Assembly: GCA_029263635.1 (NCBI GenBank)
Contig: JAJUFY010000036.1
Location: 1-12,001, forward strand
DNA: 12,001 bases
Direction: 5' to 3'
Source: Ectothiorhodospiraceae bacterium
Lineage (GTDB): Bacteria > Pseudomonadota > Gammaproteobacteria > Nitrococcales > AK92
The position numbers and the translations under genes are program-made. The stretch's first letter is position 1, and every line of letters starts with the position of its first letter. The notes beneath the pieces were generated by a model, which did no database searches, was not told the origin of the DNA, and saw only the letters and a list, made by a program, of their open reading frames with translations. Positions 1 through 7,597 of the stretch are shown here, piece after piece.

Positions 1-2758
1 ACAGGCCGCGCAGCAATGTGGCCGCCAGCACGCCGATCACGCCCAGCGGCACCACCAGCATGACCGCGGTGGGTATGGCCCAGCTTTCGTACAGCGCCGC
101 CAGGCACAGGAACACCACCAGCAGCGACAGGGTATACAGCAGCGGCGTCTGGGCACCGGCCTGGCGCTCCTGATACGACAGTCCGGTCCAGGCCACGCCG
201 GTGCCGGCCGGCAGGCTGGCGGCCAGCCGCTCGATCTCGGCCATGGCTTCGCCGGTGCTCACGCCGGGAGCAGCCTCGCCCTGGATCTCCACGGCCGACA
301 CGCCCTCGTAGCGCTCCAGGCGCGGTGAGGCATAGGTCCAGTGCCAGCTGGCGAAGGCGGGGAACGGCACCATCTCGCCCTGGTCGTTGCGCACCGACCA
401 GAGGTTGAAGTCCTGGGGCAGCATCCGAAACGGCGCGTCGGCCTGCATGTACACGCGCTTGACCCGGCCGCGGTCGATGAAGTCATCGATGTACTGGCCG
501 CCCCAGGCCGTACCGAGCACGCTGTTGATGGCGTTCATCGACAGTCCCAGCGCCGCCGCCTGTTCGGTGTCGATGTCGAGGGCGAACTGCGGCGTGTCGT
601 CCAGGCCGTTCGGCCGCACGTTGGTAAGCAGGGCACTCTGCGCGGCGGCACCGAGCAGCTGGTTGCGGGCAGTCATCAGAGCATCGTGGCCCAGGCCGGC
701 GTTGTCCTGCAGATAGAACACGAAACCGGCCGCCGTGCCCAGCTCCGGCACGGCCGGGGGTGCGAAGGCGAAGGCCAGGGCATCGCGGATCTCGCCGAGC
801 GCTGCCATCGCCCGCATGGCGACCGCCTCCACGCCCAGCTCGGCTGCCTCCCGCAACGCCCAGTCCTTGAGCTTGATGAAGGCAATGCCGGTGTTCTGGC
901 CGGTGCCGCTGAAGCTGAAGCCCTGCACGCTGAACACCGATTCCACCGTGTCCGGTTCGTTCTCCAGGAAATGCTGCTCGAGCTTGGCAATGGACGCCAT
1001 GGTCCGCTGCTGGGTGGCGCCGACCGGGGTCTGAATCTGGGCCATCAGCACCCCCTGGTCTTCCGCCGGCAGGAAGGAGCTGGGCAACCGCAGGAACAGC
1101 ACCGCCATCAGCGCCACCAGCACCGCGAACACCGCCAGGAAACGCTTGCGCCGGCCCAGGATGCCGCGCACCGCGCCCCGATACTTCCTGCTGCCGCGGT
1201 CGAAGTTGCGGTTGAACCAGCCGAAGAAGCCTTTCTGGGTGCCGTGATCGCCCTTGGCCACCGGCTTGAGCATGGTGGCGCACAGGGCGGGCGTGAGCAC
1301 GATGGCGACCAGCACCGACAAGGCCATGGCCGAGACGATGGTGGCCGAGAACTGCCGGTAGATCACGCCGGTGGAGCCACCCAGGAAAGCCATGGGCACG
1401 AACACCGCCGACAACACCAGGCCGATCGCCACCAGCGCGCCGGTAATCTGGTCCATGGACTTGCGGGTGGCTTCCTTGGGCGACAGTCCTTCCTCGCTCA
1501 TGATGCGCTCGACGTTCTCCACCACCACGATGGCGTCGTCGACCAAGAGACCGATCGCCAGCACCATGGCGAACATGGTGAGCATGTTGATCGACAGCCC
1601 AAGCGCAGCCAGCATCCCGAAGGTGCCGAGCAGTACCACCGGCACCGCGATGGTCGGAATCAGCGTGGCCCGGAAGTTCTGCAGGAACAGGAACATCACC
1701 AGGAACACCAGCGCGATGGCTTCGAGCAGGGTGTGCACCACGCCTTCGATGGCCACCCGCACGAAGGGCGTGGTGTCGAACGGCACGACCACGCTCAGAC
1801 CCGGCGGGAAGTTGCGCGCCAGATCGGCCAGCGCCGCCTCGACGGCGGCGGCGGTGTCCAGCGCATTGGCGCCGGTGGAGAGCGAGATCGCCATGCCGAT
1901 GGCCGGCTGGCCGTTGTAGCGGCTGATGAAGTCGTAGTTCTCGGCGCCCAGTTCCACCCGTGTCACATCGCCGAGCCGCAGCACCGAGCCGTCCGGATTG
2001 CTGCGCACGACGATGTTGCGGAACTGCTCCGCGGTCTGCAGCCGCTGCTGGGCGCTGATGGTGGCGTTGAGCTGCTGGTTCTCGACGGCCGGGGTGCCGC
2101 CGAGCTGGCCGGCCGCCACTTGGGCATTCTGCGCCTGCACGGCGGCGACCAGGTCCGACGGCATGAGCCGGTAGACCTCGAGCTCGTTCGGGTTGAGCCA
2201 GATCCGCATCGCGTACTGCGCGCCGAAGACCTGCACGGTGCCGACCCCCTGGACCCGGCTGATCGGGTCGACCAGGTTGGCGGTCACGTAGTCGGCGATG
2301 TCGGTCCTGTCCATCTCGCTGTTTTCCGACACGAAACCCAGCACCATCAGAAAGCCGGTACTGGCCTTGGTGACGCTCACGCCCTGGCGCTGCACTTCCT
2401 GCGGCAGCAGCGGCATGGCGAGTTGCAGCTTGTTCTGCACCTGCACCTGGGCGATGTCGGGGTCGGTCCCGGTCTGGAAGGTGAGCGTCAGCGACGCCAT
2501 GCCGTCGGACGAGCTCTCCGCCGACATGTACAGCAACCCGTCGAGGCCTTTCATGTTCTGCTCGATGATCTGGGTCACCGAGTTTTCCACCACCTGCGCC
2601 GAGGCTCCCGGATAGGTGGCGCGGATGTTGACGGTAGGCGGCGCGATGGTCGGGTACTGGGCGATCGGCAGGGTGAAGATTGACAGCCCGCCCGCCAGCA
2701 TGATGATGATGGCGATGACCCAGGCGAAGATCGGCCGATCGATGAAGAATCGCGCCAT
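1..2758 (-). CDS. AcrB/MexB-type RND multidrug efflux pump, inner-membrane subunit (HAE1 family), C-terminus outside window
   Basis: Proton-driven inner-membrane transporter that captures hydrophobic and amphiphilic compounds from the periplasm and outer leaflet and passes them to an outer-membrane channel. 919 codons are present; the family is about 1,040-1,050 residues, so the last transmembrane helices and the TM10/TM11 proton-relay Lys and Arg lie outside. The N-terminus [13 protein letters not shown] is typical. The TM4 proton-relay pair falls at D407 and D408, the same numbers as in E. coli AcrB. The deep-pocket phenylalanines of AcrB are kept (F136 and F178 equivalents, the F610/615/617 cluster around residues 609-616, and the F628 equivalent), while AcrB Y325 and Y327 are replaced by V and F. 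I translated most of the left half codon by codon and found no stop or frameshift. The start is ATG at 2758 with AAGGG overlapping the stop of the upstream fusion protein. A close AcrB-like multidrug pump is near certain; the substrate range is not readable. Confidence 0.96.
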   Translation of the reverse strand, partial: MARFFIDRPIFAWVIAIIIMLAGGLSIFTLPIAQYPTIAPPTVNIRATYPGASAQVVENSVTQIIEQNMKGLDGLLYMSAESSSDGMASLTLTFQTGTDPDIAQVQVQNKLQLAMPLLPQEVQRQGVSVTKASTGFLMVLGFVSENSEMDRTDIADYVTANLVDPISRVQGVGTVQVFGAQYAMRIWLNPNELEVYRLMPSDLVAAVQAQNAQVAAGQLGGTPAVENQQLNATISAQQRLQTAEQFRNIVVRSNPDGSVLRLGDVTRVELGAENYDFISRYNGQPAIGMAISLSTGANALDTAAAVEAALADLARNFPPGLSVVVPFDTTPFVRVAIEGVVHTLLEAIALVFLVMFLFLQNFRATLIPTIAVPVVLLGTFGMLAALGLSINMLTMFAMVLAIGLLVDDAIVVVENVERIMSEEGLSPKEATRKSMDQITGALVAIGLVLSAVFVPMAFLGGSTGVIYRQFSATIVSAMALSVLVAIVLTPALCATMLKPVAKGDHGTQKGFFGWFNRNFDRGSRKYRGAVRGILGRRKRFLAVFAVLVALMAVLFLRLPSSFLPAEDQGVLMAQIQTPVGATQQRTMASIAKLEQHFLENEPDTVESVFSVQGFSFSGTGQNTGIAFIKLKDWALREAAELGVEAVAMRAMAALGEIRDALAFAFAPPAVPELGTAAGFVFYLQDNAGLGHDALMTARNQLLGAAAQSALLTNVRPNGLDDTPQFALDIDTEQAAALGLSMNAINSVLGTAWGGQYIDDFIDRGRVKRVYMQADAPFRMLPQDFNLWSVRNDQGEMVPFPAFASWHWTYASPRLERYEGVSAVEIQGEAAPGVSTGEAMAEIERLAASLPAGTGVAWTGLSYQERQAGAQTPLLYTLSLLVVFLCLAALYESWAIPTAVMLVVPLGVIGVLAATLLRGL

Positions 2759-2766
2759 TGCCGCCG

Positions 2767-2771
2767 CCCTT
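2767..2771 (-). promoter_or_regulatory. Ribosome binding site of the RND pump, overlapping the upstream stop
   Basis: On the minus strand the fusion-protein stop TAA (2772-2770) runs straight into GGG, forming AAGGG eight bases before the pump ATG at 2758. This supports the chosen start and suggests translational coupling of the two efflux subunits. Confidence 0.6.
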
Positions 2772-3966
2772 ACTGCCTGGGCCCTGTGGCGGCCGCCGTT
2801 TGCTGAGCCGCCGGATCAGGCGTCGATGCCATCGCCGGCTCGACTTCGGTCGGCTGCACCGGCGCTCCCGGGGCGACCTTCTGCAGCCCCTCAACGATCA
2901 CCCGGTCGCCGGCGGCCAGCCCGTCCTCCACCAGCCACTGGTCGCCCATGGCGCGGCTGACCCGTACCTGCCGTTGCTCGACGGTATTGTCGGCAGCGAC
3001 CACCAGCGCGGTGGCATTGCCCTTGGGGTCGCGGGTAATGCCTTGCTGCGGCGCCAGGATCGCCTGCTGCCGCTGGGCCAGGCTGACCTGGGCACGCACG
3101 TACATGCCCGGCATCAGCAGAAACTCCGGGTTGGGGGCCACCACCCGCAGCAGGAGGCTGCCGGTGCTCGGATCGACCGTGACGTCGGTAAAGGTCAGCC
3201 GCCCCTGGTGGGGATAGCGGCTGCCGTTTTCGAGCAGGATGGTCACCGGCACGTCGGTGGCACTGCTGACACTGCCGGCTTCCAGTTCCTGCCGCAGCGC
3301 CAGCAGCTCGTTGGCGGACATGGTCAGATCGACATGGATCGGATCCAGCTGCTGCACCGTGGTCAGCGGCTGGGCCTGATTGGCTGTCACCAGCGCGCCC
3401 TGGGTCACCGCCGAGATCCCTGCACGGCCGCTGATGGGGGAGCTGATCTGGGCATACTGGAGCGCGATGCGGCGCTGCTGCACAGCCGCCTGCGCCACTT
3501 TCACCTCGGCCTCGGCCTGGCGCAGCGCCGCCACGGCACTCTCATAGTCCTGGCGGCTGATGGCGTTGGTCTTGATCAGCTTCCGTGCCCGAGCCGCAGC
3601 GGGCTTGGCCGCCTCCACGGCAGCCTGCGCCCGGGCCAGGGTCGCCTCGGCGCTGGCCAGGTCGGCTTGATAAAGGGCGTCGTCCAGCTGGTACAGCGGC
3701 TGGCCTGCTTCCACCTGGCTGCCTTCCTTGAACAGCCGCTGCTCGACAACCCCCGACACCTGCGGCCGGATCTCCGCGATCACCGACGGGCTGGTACGCC
3801 CGGACAGCTCCCGCGTCAGCGTCACCGGCCGGGCTTCCAGCGTCACCACCGTCACCGGTACCGGGCCGGCCTCCGGCTGGGAGGGCGGCTCGCCCTGGCA
3901 GGCGGCCAGACCCATCCCCAGCAGCGACATGAAAACCAGACGTAACGCCAAGTTGCGGAAAATCAC
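2770..3966 (-). CDS. AcrA/MexA-type periplasmic membrane fusion lipoprotein of RND efflux system
   Basis: Periplasmic adaptor that links the downstream RND pump to a TolC-family channel. From the GTG at 3966 it is 398 residues, against 397 for E. coli AcrA. That start gives a basic n-region (R4, R9), a hydrophobic core and a lipobox L20-A21-A22-C23; GAGG lies 5 bases upstream. Longer starts up to 4083 add 39 residues before the signal and look wrong. Domains in order: lipoprotein signal 1-22, first lipoyl half with PQVSG near 68-72, alpha-hairpin about 100-170, second lipoyl half with SPISGR at 176-181, then beta-barrel and membrane-proximal domains. The hairpin tip keeps the R-x3-L-x6-S channel-docking motif as R126, L130, S137, so a TolC-type partner is expected, but none is encoded in the window. 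Residue +2 after the lipid-bearing Cys is Gln, whereas AcrA has Asp. It is the first gene of the mfp-rnd operon, with an 11-base gap to the pump. Confidence 0.95.
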   Translation of the reverse strand: MIFRNLALRLVFMSLLGMGLAACQGEPPSQPEAGPVPVTVVTLEARPVTLTRELSGRTSPSVIAEIRPQVSGVVEQRLFKEGSQVEAGQPLYQLDDALYQADLASAEATLARAQAAVEAAKPAAARARKLIKTNAISRQDYESAVAALRQAEAEVKVAQAAVQQRRIALQYAQISSPISGRAGISAVTQGALVTANQAQPLTTVQQLDPIHVDLTMSANELLALRQELEAGSVSSATDVPVTILLENGSRYPHQGRLTFTDVTVDPSTGSLLLRVVAPNPEFLLMPGMYVRAQVSLAQRQQAILAPQQGITRDPKGNATALVVAADNTVEQRQVRVSRAMGDQWLVEDGLAAGDRVIVEGLQKVAPGAPVQPTEVEPAMASTPDPAAQQTAAATGPRQ

Positions 3967-4187
3967 GAAGGCCTCGCTGGCTTGCGGAACGCAACCCCTG
4001 GCACGACTGGCGGCAGGCGGGGCGGCAGCAACAGGCCCCTTAGTTAGGGGCAAGCCCCGGATTCCCAAGCAAGCACAGAGCAAGCGGCCGAACGATCCGC
4101 GGCTGCCGGCAGAGCTTGCCCGGCTTGCCGGCGGCCACTAGCATGTTGTCGGTTCTGAAAGCGGCTTACTCGGGCGGTGCCGGGAAA
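3967..4187. promoter_or_regulatory. Divergent regulatory region between efflux operon and cytochrome pair
   Basis: About 220 bases between the GTG of the fusion protein (minus) and the cytochrome start (plus) must hold both promoters. It contains a 17-bp inverted repeat (4035-4051) in the only locally A+T-richer stretch, and six copies of the hexamer GCTTGC or its complement GCAAGC at 3980, 4050, 4069, 4080, 4114 and 4123. I could not assign convincing sigma-70 -35/-10 boxes on either strand; TAACTA read on the minus strand inside the inverted repeat is the nearest to a -10 for the efflux operon. No regulator gene flanks the region. Confidence 0.45.
4035..4051. repeat. 17-bp inverted repeat GCCCCT-TAGTT-AGGGGC
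   Basis: Perfect 6-bp arms with a 5-base centre, 69 bases upstream of the fusion-protein start and inside a divergent promoter region. The size and symmetry suit a dimeric repressor operator (TetR or MarR proteins often control RND operons), but no regulator is encoded nearby and the bound protein is unknown. A hairpin in the 5' untranslated RNA is the alternative. Confidence 0.4.
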
Positions 4188-4907
4188 GTGTTAAAGCAAA
4201 GAAGAATATGCACGCTGTCCTGGCGCACTGTGGTCGTGGCGCTGGCCCTGCTGCCGGCCGCCGTCGGCGCCCCTCCTACCGACAGCATGGAGCAGCGGGT
4301 ACAGCCCTGTATCGCCTGCCACGGCGAGCAGGGCATCGACCTGGAAAGCGGCTACGTGCCGCGCCTGCATGGCAAGCCGGCCGGCTACCTGTACAACCAG
4401 CTGGTCAATTTCCGCGAAGGCCGCCGCAACAATCGCGCCATGGTCATCATGGTCAGCCATCTCGCCGACGACTACCTGTGGGAGATGGCCGAATACTTCG
4501 CGACCCGCGATGTGCCATACCCACCGCCGGCATCGCCCCCCGCCAATGCGCAGCTGGCTACCCGCGGCCGGATCCTGGCCACCGAGGGCGATCCGGCCAG
4601 GGATATTCCCGCTTGCCAGACCTGCCACGGCGAGCGCCTTACCGGAGTGCTGCCCAACACGCCAGGGCTGCTGGGCCTGCCCAGCCATTACCTGGCTGCC
4701 CAGCTTGGCGCCTGGCGGGCTGGCACGCGCGAGGCCGCCGCTCCGGACTGCATGCATGCCATTGCCGAGCGGCTGACGGGGATGGATATACAGGCGGTAT
4801 CGCTCTGGATTGCCGCGCAGCCGGTGCCGGCCGACACCAGTCCGATAGCTGGCCCGGTAGCCGAGCCGCCGATGGAATGCGGCAGCGTGCCGCTGCCGGG
4901 ACAATGA
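4188..4907 (+). CDS. Exported diheme c-type cytochrome, cytochrome c4-like
   Basis: Periplasmic electron carrier with two class I heme-binding motifs: C41-I-A-C44-H45 and C143-Q-T-C146-H147. Each is followed by a Met-containing stretch that could give the sixth ligand, and the spacing suits a two-domain c4-type fold of about 210 mature residues. The GTG start at 4188 gives 239 residues and a normal Sec signal: basic KQRR, a hydrophobic core at about 14-26 (VVVALALLPAAVG), cleavage near A28. An in-frame ATG at 4143 would add 15 residues before the basic stretch; neither start has a strong ribosome binding site, so the start is uncertain while the mature protein is not. The TGA stop overlaps the start of the triheme cytochrome (ATGA at 4904-4907), so the two are coexpressed. 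It probably passes electrons between the triheme partner and a terminal oxidase or another periplasmic enzyme; the donor cannot be read here. Confidence 0.9.
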   Translation: MLKQRRICTLSWRTVVVALALLPAAVGAPPTDSMEQRVQPCIACHGEQGIDLESGYVPRLHGKPAGYLYNQLVNFREGRRNNRAMVIMVSHLADDYLWEMAEYFATRDVPYPPPASPPANAQLATRGRILATEGDPARDIPACQTCHGERLTGVLPNTPGLLGLPSHYLAAQLGAWRAGTREAAAPDCMHAIAERLTGMDIQAVSLWIAAQPVPADTSPIAGPVAEPPMECGSVPLPGQ

Positions 4908-6124
4908 GCATGCGCATGAGTTACCTCCTCACCCTGGTCCTGGCCGGCGCGCTATCATCAGCCGCCGCACAGCCTGCCGCCGCGCCCGAACAGGTCGCGC
5001 GCGGCGAGTATCTGGCACGCATCGGCAATTGCGCCGGTTGCCATACCGCCCCCGGCGGCGCCGATTTCGCCGGCGGCCGGGCGATCGACAGCCTGTTCGG
5101 CACCTTCTACGCCCCGAATATCACCGCCGATGCGGACACCGGCATCGGCCGCTGGAGCGCCGACGATTTCTGGCAGGCCATGCACAACGGCAAGCGCGCC
5201 GATGGCTCGGCGATGTATCCGGCCTGTCCGTATCCCAACTACACCCATGTTCACCGCGAGGACATCGACGCCATATACGCCTATCTGCGCTCGCTGCCGC
5301 CTGTGCAGCAGCAGAACCGGGCGCACGAACTCTCGTTCCCGGCGTCGGCGCGGCCACTGGTGAGCCTGTGGCAGTGGCTGTTCTTCAAGCCAGGCAGCTT
5401 CCAGGACGATCCGTCCCAGACGCCGGCCTGGAACCGCGGCGCCTATCTGGTGCAGGGGCTCGGCCATTGCAGTGCCTGCCATGCCGAGCGTAACGCTTTC
5501 GGCGTCAGCCGCGGCGACGGCAGCGCACCGGGAGCGCGCATCCGCAACTGGTATGCGCCCTCGCTGTATTCCAGCGCCGAGGCCGGTCTGCAAGCCTGGC
5601 CGGTGGAGAAGGGCGCGGCGCTGCTGCGCCACGGCAAGGCCGAGGAAGCGTCTGCCATGGGACCGATGGCCGACGTGGTGTTCCAGAGCCTGCAGTACCT
5701 GACCGAGGCCGACGCCATGGCCATGGCCACCTACCTGCATGCCTTGCCGGATCATGACACCGAGCCTGCCGTGCGCCTGCTGCCCGTGCGCCAGGCGGAC
5801 CTGCCGGCGGTCATGCAGCGCGGCCAGAAGATCTACGAAGAACACTGTCAGGACTGCCACGGGCGGGACGGCGAGGGCAGCCTGGCGGCACCCGCGCTGG
5901 CCGGCAACCGCGCCGTCGTCCTCGCCGATCCGACCAACCTGCTCAACGTCATCCGCGACGGCGGCTATCCGCCCAGCACCGGCGGCAACCCGCGCCCCTA
6001 CGGCATGCCGCCGTTCGGCTTCCTGAACGACGTCGAGCTCGCCGCCCTGGCCACGTACATCCGCACCAGCTGGGGTAACGCCGGCACGCCGGTCTCGTCG
6101 GCCAACGTGACCCGGAAGGACTAG
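4904..6124 (+). CDS. Exported triheme c-type cytochrome, AdhB / gluconate dehydrogenase cytochrome-subunit-like
   Basis: 406 residues with three heme sites: C43-A-G-C46-H47, C189-S-A-C192-H193 and C315-Q-D-C318-H319. This three-domain arrangement is that of the cytochrome subunits of membrane-bound alcohol, gluconate, sorbitol and some molybdenum (nicotinate-type) dehydrogenases, which take electrons from the catalytic subunit and reduce ubiquinone or another carrier. AdhB is somewhat longer (about 470). A Sec signal covers residues 1-22 (LLTLVLAGALSSAAA, cleavage before Q23). Likely Met ligands include the MYP segment after heme 1 and MPPFG after heme 3. There is no C-terminal hydrophobic anchor, so it is soluble or peripheral. 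The ATG at 4904 sits in the overlap with the diheme gene's stop; two more in-frame ATGs follow within five codons. The usual partner genes (FAD-GMC, PQQ or molybdopterin dehydrogenase) are absent from both sides. The gene ends at TAG 6122-6124, interlocked with the opposing MFS stop. Confidence 0.92.
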   Translation: MSMRMSYLLTLVLAGALSSAAAQPAAAPEQVARGEYLARIGNCAGCHTAPGGADFAGGRAIDSLFGTFYAPNITADADTGIGRWSADDFWQAMHNGKRADGSAMYPACPYPNYTHVHREDIDAIYAYLRSLPPVQQQNRAHELSFPASARPLVSLWQWLFFKPGSFQDDPSQTPAWNRGAYLVQGLGHCSACHAERNAFGVSRGDGSAPGARIRNWYAPSLYSSAEAGLQAWPVEKGAALLRHGKAEEASAMGPMADVVFQSLQYLTEADAMAMATYLHALPDHDTEPAVRLLPVRQADLPAVMQRGQKIYEEHCQDCHGRDGEGSLAAPALAGNRAVVLADPTNLLNVIRDGGYPPSTGGNPRPYGMPPFGFLNDVELAALATYIRTSWGNAGTPVSSANVTRKD

Positions 6125-7365
6125 GGCCCGGCTGCGCGCCCGACCAGGGCGAAGGCGGCGATCCCCAGCAGCGCCCAGGCGGCCATCACGCCGATCATTG
6201 GCCAGATGCTGCCGCCGCCGAGCAGGGCGCCGACCAGTGGCGCGGTGAGCGCGCCGCAGCCCATCTGCAGGCTGCCCGACAGGCCAGCCGCGGTACCGGC
6301 CGCCTCAGGCCTGACGCTGATGGCGCCGGCGACGCCGCTGGGCATGACCATGCCGTTGCCGACGCCGACGAAGAACATCGGCATGAACAGCGCCACCGGA
6401 TGCATGTAGCCCAGGCCGAAAGCGGCGGCCATGACGGCGACGCTGCCCAGCACCATGAAGCTGCCGGCCAGGATCAGCCGGTTGGGGCCAATGGTGGTGG
6501 CACGCCGGGCGGTGAAGAAGTTGCCGAGGATGTAGCCCAGCGATACGGCACCGAAATAGATCCCGTATTCCAGCGGGGTACGACCCATGAGCTCCACCAC
6601 CACATAGGACGCGCCGGCGACGAAGCTGAAGAACACGGCGCTGTTGAAGGCCGTTGTGAGCGCGTAGCCCCAGAACAGCCGCGAGCCGCCCAGCTTGGCG
6701 TAGCCGCGCAGCATCTGGCCGATGGCGCCGGTCGGCCCGCAGTGGCAGTTGGTTTCCGGCAATCGCAGCAGGACGCCGGCCAGGGTCAGCGCGCTGAACA
6801 GCAGCAGGAAGACGAACGAAGCCTGCCAGCCGTAGACGCCGTCCAGCGCACCGCCGATGCTCGGCGCCAGCATGGGGGCGACCGCCATGCCCATGGTCAC
6901 GTAGCCGATCATGCTGGCTGCCTGCTCGCGGCCGTAGAGGTCGCGTACCACGGCTCGGCTCAGCGTGATCCCGGCGCAGCCGCCCACCGCCTGCAGCACA
7001 CGACCGGCCAGCAGCAGCCCGATATCGGCGGCGATGAGGCAGAGCAGGCTGCCGAGCACGAACGCCGCCAGACCGGCCAGCAGCACCGGCCGGCGGCCGT
7101 AACGGTCCGACAGCGGGCCGATGAACAGCTGGCCGATGGCGACGGTGAGCAGATAGAGCGACAGGGTGAGCTGGATGGCGGCGAAGTCGACGCCGAAGTC
7201 CGCCGCCATGCCCGGCATGGACGGCAGATAGATGTTGATGCCGAGCGGGCTGACCGCCGCGACGGCCACGAGCAGCAGGATGAATCCCCGACCGGACGCA
7301 GCCGAGGACGAGGAGGCAATGGCAGCCCCGGCGTCCGTCTCAGTGTCGGTCGAGGGTGATCTCAT
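6121..7365 (-). CDS. MFS drug exporter, Bcr/CflA-type (DHA1, 12 TM)
   Basis: 414-residue inner-membrane proton antiporter of the drug:H+ antiporter-1 group; the Bcr/CflA family is about 390-420. MFS motif A is at about residues 83-93 (GPLSDRYGRRP) between TM2 and TM3, and the Y-L-P-S-M-P signature of the family follows TM1 at 46-51. A TM5 glycine/proline-rich segment (GMAVAPMLAPSIGG) matches the antiporter motif C. Twelve hydrophobic stretches can be followed. Two oddities: the TM1 position before YLP, usually Asp in this family, is N44, and the central loop after TM6 holds an unusual Cys-His-Cys triplet (NCHCG). The ATG at 7365 gives a short Ser/Thr-rich cytoplasmic head; the frame is open to 7713, but the added 116 residues would run into dps and look noncoding. 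It is monocistronic. Its substrate cannot be predicted beyond small toxic organics. Confidence 0.9.
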   Translation of the reverse strand: MRSPSTDTETDAGAAIASSSSAASGRGFILLLVAVAAVSPLGINIYLPSMPGMAADFGVDFAAIQLTLSLYLLTVAIGQLFIGPLSDRYGRRPVLLAGLAAFVLGSLLCLIAADIGLLLAGRVLQAVGGCAGITLSRAVVRDLYGREQAASMIGYVTMGMAVAPMLAPSIGGALDGVYGWQASFVFLLLFSALTLAGVLLRLPETNCHCGPTGAIGQMLRGYAKLGGSRLFWGYALTTAFNSAVFFSFVAGASYVVVELMGRTPLEYGIYFGAVSLGYILGNFFTARRATTIGPNRLILAGSFMVLGSVAVMAAAFGLGYMHPVALFMPMFFVGVGNGMVMPSGVAGAISVRPEAAGTAAGLSGSLQMGCGALTAPLVGALLGGGSIWPMIGVMAAWALLGIAAFALVGRAAGP

Positions 7366-7443
7366 GCGCTGTCTGACAGATGGTTGGCAGCGGATGCCAG
7401 TTCGTGAATGGTGAAGAGCGCTATAAGACGCCTGGCCCGGCCA

Positions 7444-7453
7444 ACTTGCAAGT
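7444..7453. repeat. Perfect 10-bp palindrome ACTTGCAAGT
   Basis: A perfect dyad in a GC-rich divergent promoter region, about 145 bases upstream of dps and 80 bases upstream of the MFS start. It could be a dimeric operator half-site pair. It contains TTGC/GCAA, like the hexamers near 4050-4128, but with different flanks, so a shared regulator is only a guess. Confidence 0.25.
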
Positions 7454-7587
7454 GCCGCGCGCCGGGAATGCCATCGACCGCCCGGCAGCGAGCCTTGGCC
7501 GAGGCCGATGGAACTCGGCAGGTTCGGCCATACATTCGGCGCGAGGTGGCGGCATGGGAGCCGCTTTTCCGCGAACCATTCTCCGGG

Positions 7588-7593
7588 AAGGAG
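7588..7593 (+). promoter_or_regulatory. Strong ribosome binding site of dps (AAGGAG)
   Basis: Near-perfect Shine-Dalgarno sequence, 4 bases before the ATG at 7598 and 7 bases before a second ATG at 7601. It rules out the longer frame starting at 7508; the second ATG has the better spacing, so the true N-terminus may be one residue shorter. Confidence 0.8.
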
Positions 7594-7597
7594 CGAC

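Larger units (their letters stand above)
7366..7597. promoter_or_regulatory. Divergent regulatory region between MFS exporter and dps
   Basis: 232 bases without a gene, holding the promoters of both neighbours. A GCTATAAG element at 7420-7427 on the plus strand resembles the -10 of stationary-phase (sigma-S) promoters, which control dps in E. coli, but it has no clear -35 and would give a leader of about 165 bases. CATACATT at 7539-7546 is a nearer alternative. A perfect 10-bp palindrome lies at 7444-7453. None of these is strong on its own. Confidence 0.35.

Noticed and set aside
341..2683. 780-codon open frame on the plus strand opposite the RND pump gene
   Set aside because: It is antisense to a gene with continuous AcrB similarity. 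Its translation is rich in His, Arg and Gln with no recognisable domain, as expected from high-GC third positions. There is no ribosome binding site.
483..2894. 803-codon minus-strand frame overlapping the RND pump gene in another frame
   Set aside because: It is Arg/Gly/Ala-rich, spans the junction of two real genes and has no domain. It is a frame shadow of the pump.
4146..4172. TTGTCG ... TACTCG as a promoter for the cytochrome pair
   Set aside because: The 15-base spacer is short and the -10 match is poor. If it were real it would also exclude the ATG at 4143 as a start.
4208..4903. N-terminal extension that would make the triheme cytochrome 638 residues
   Set aside because: The extra 232 residues lie out of frame inside the diheme cytochrome gene and are low-complexity. 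The ATG at 4904 is followed directly by a good signal peptide.
7508..7597. 30-residue N-terminal extension of Dps
   Set aside because: AAGGAG at 7588-7593 lies inside it and points to the ATG at 7598 or 7601. The extra residues are not Dps-like.
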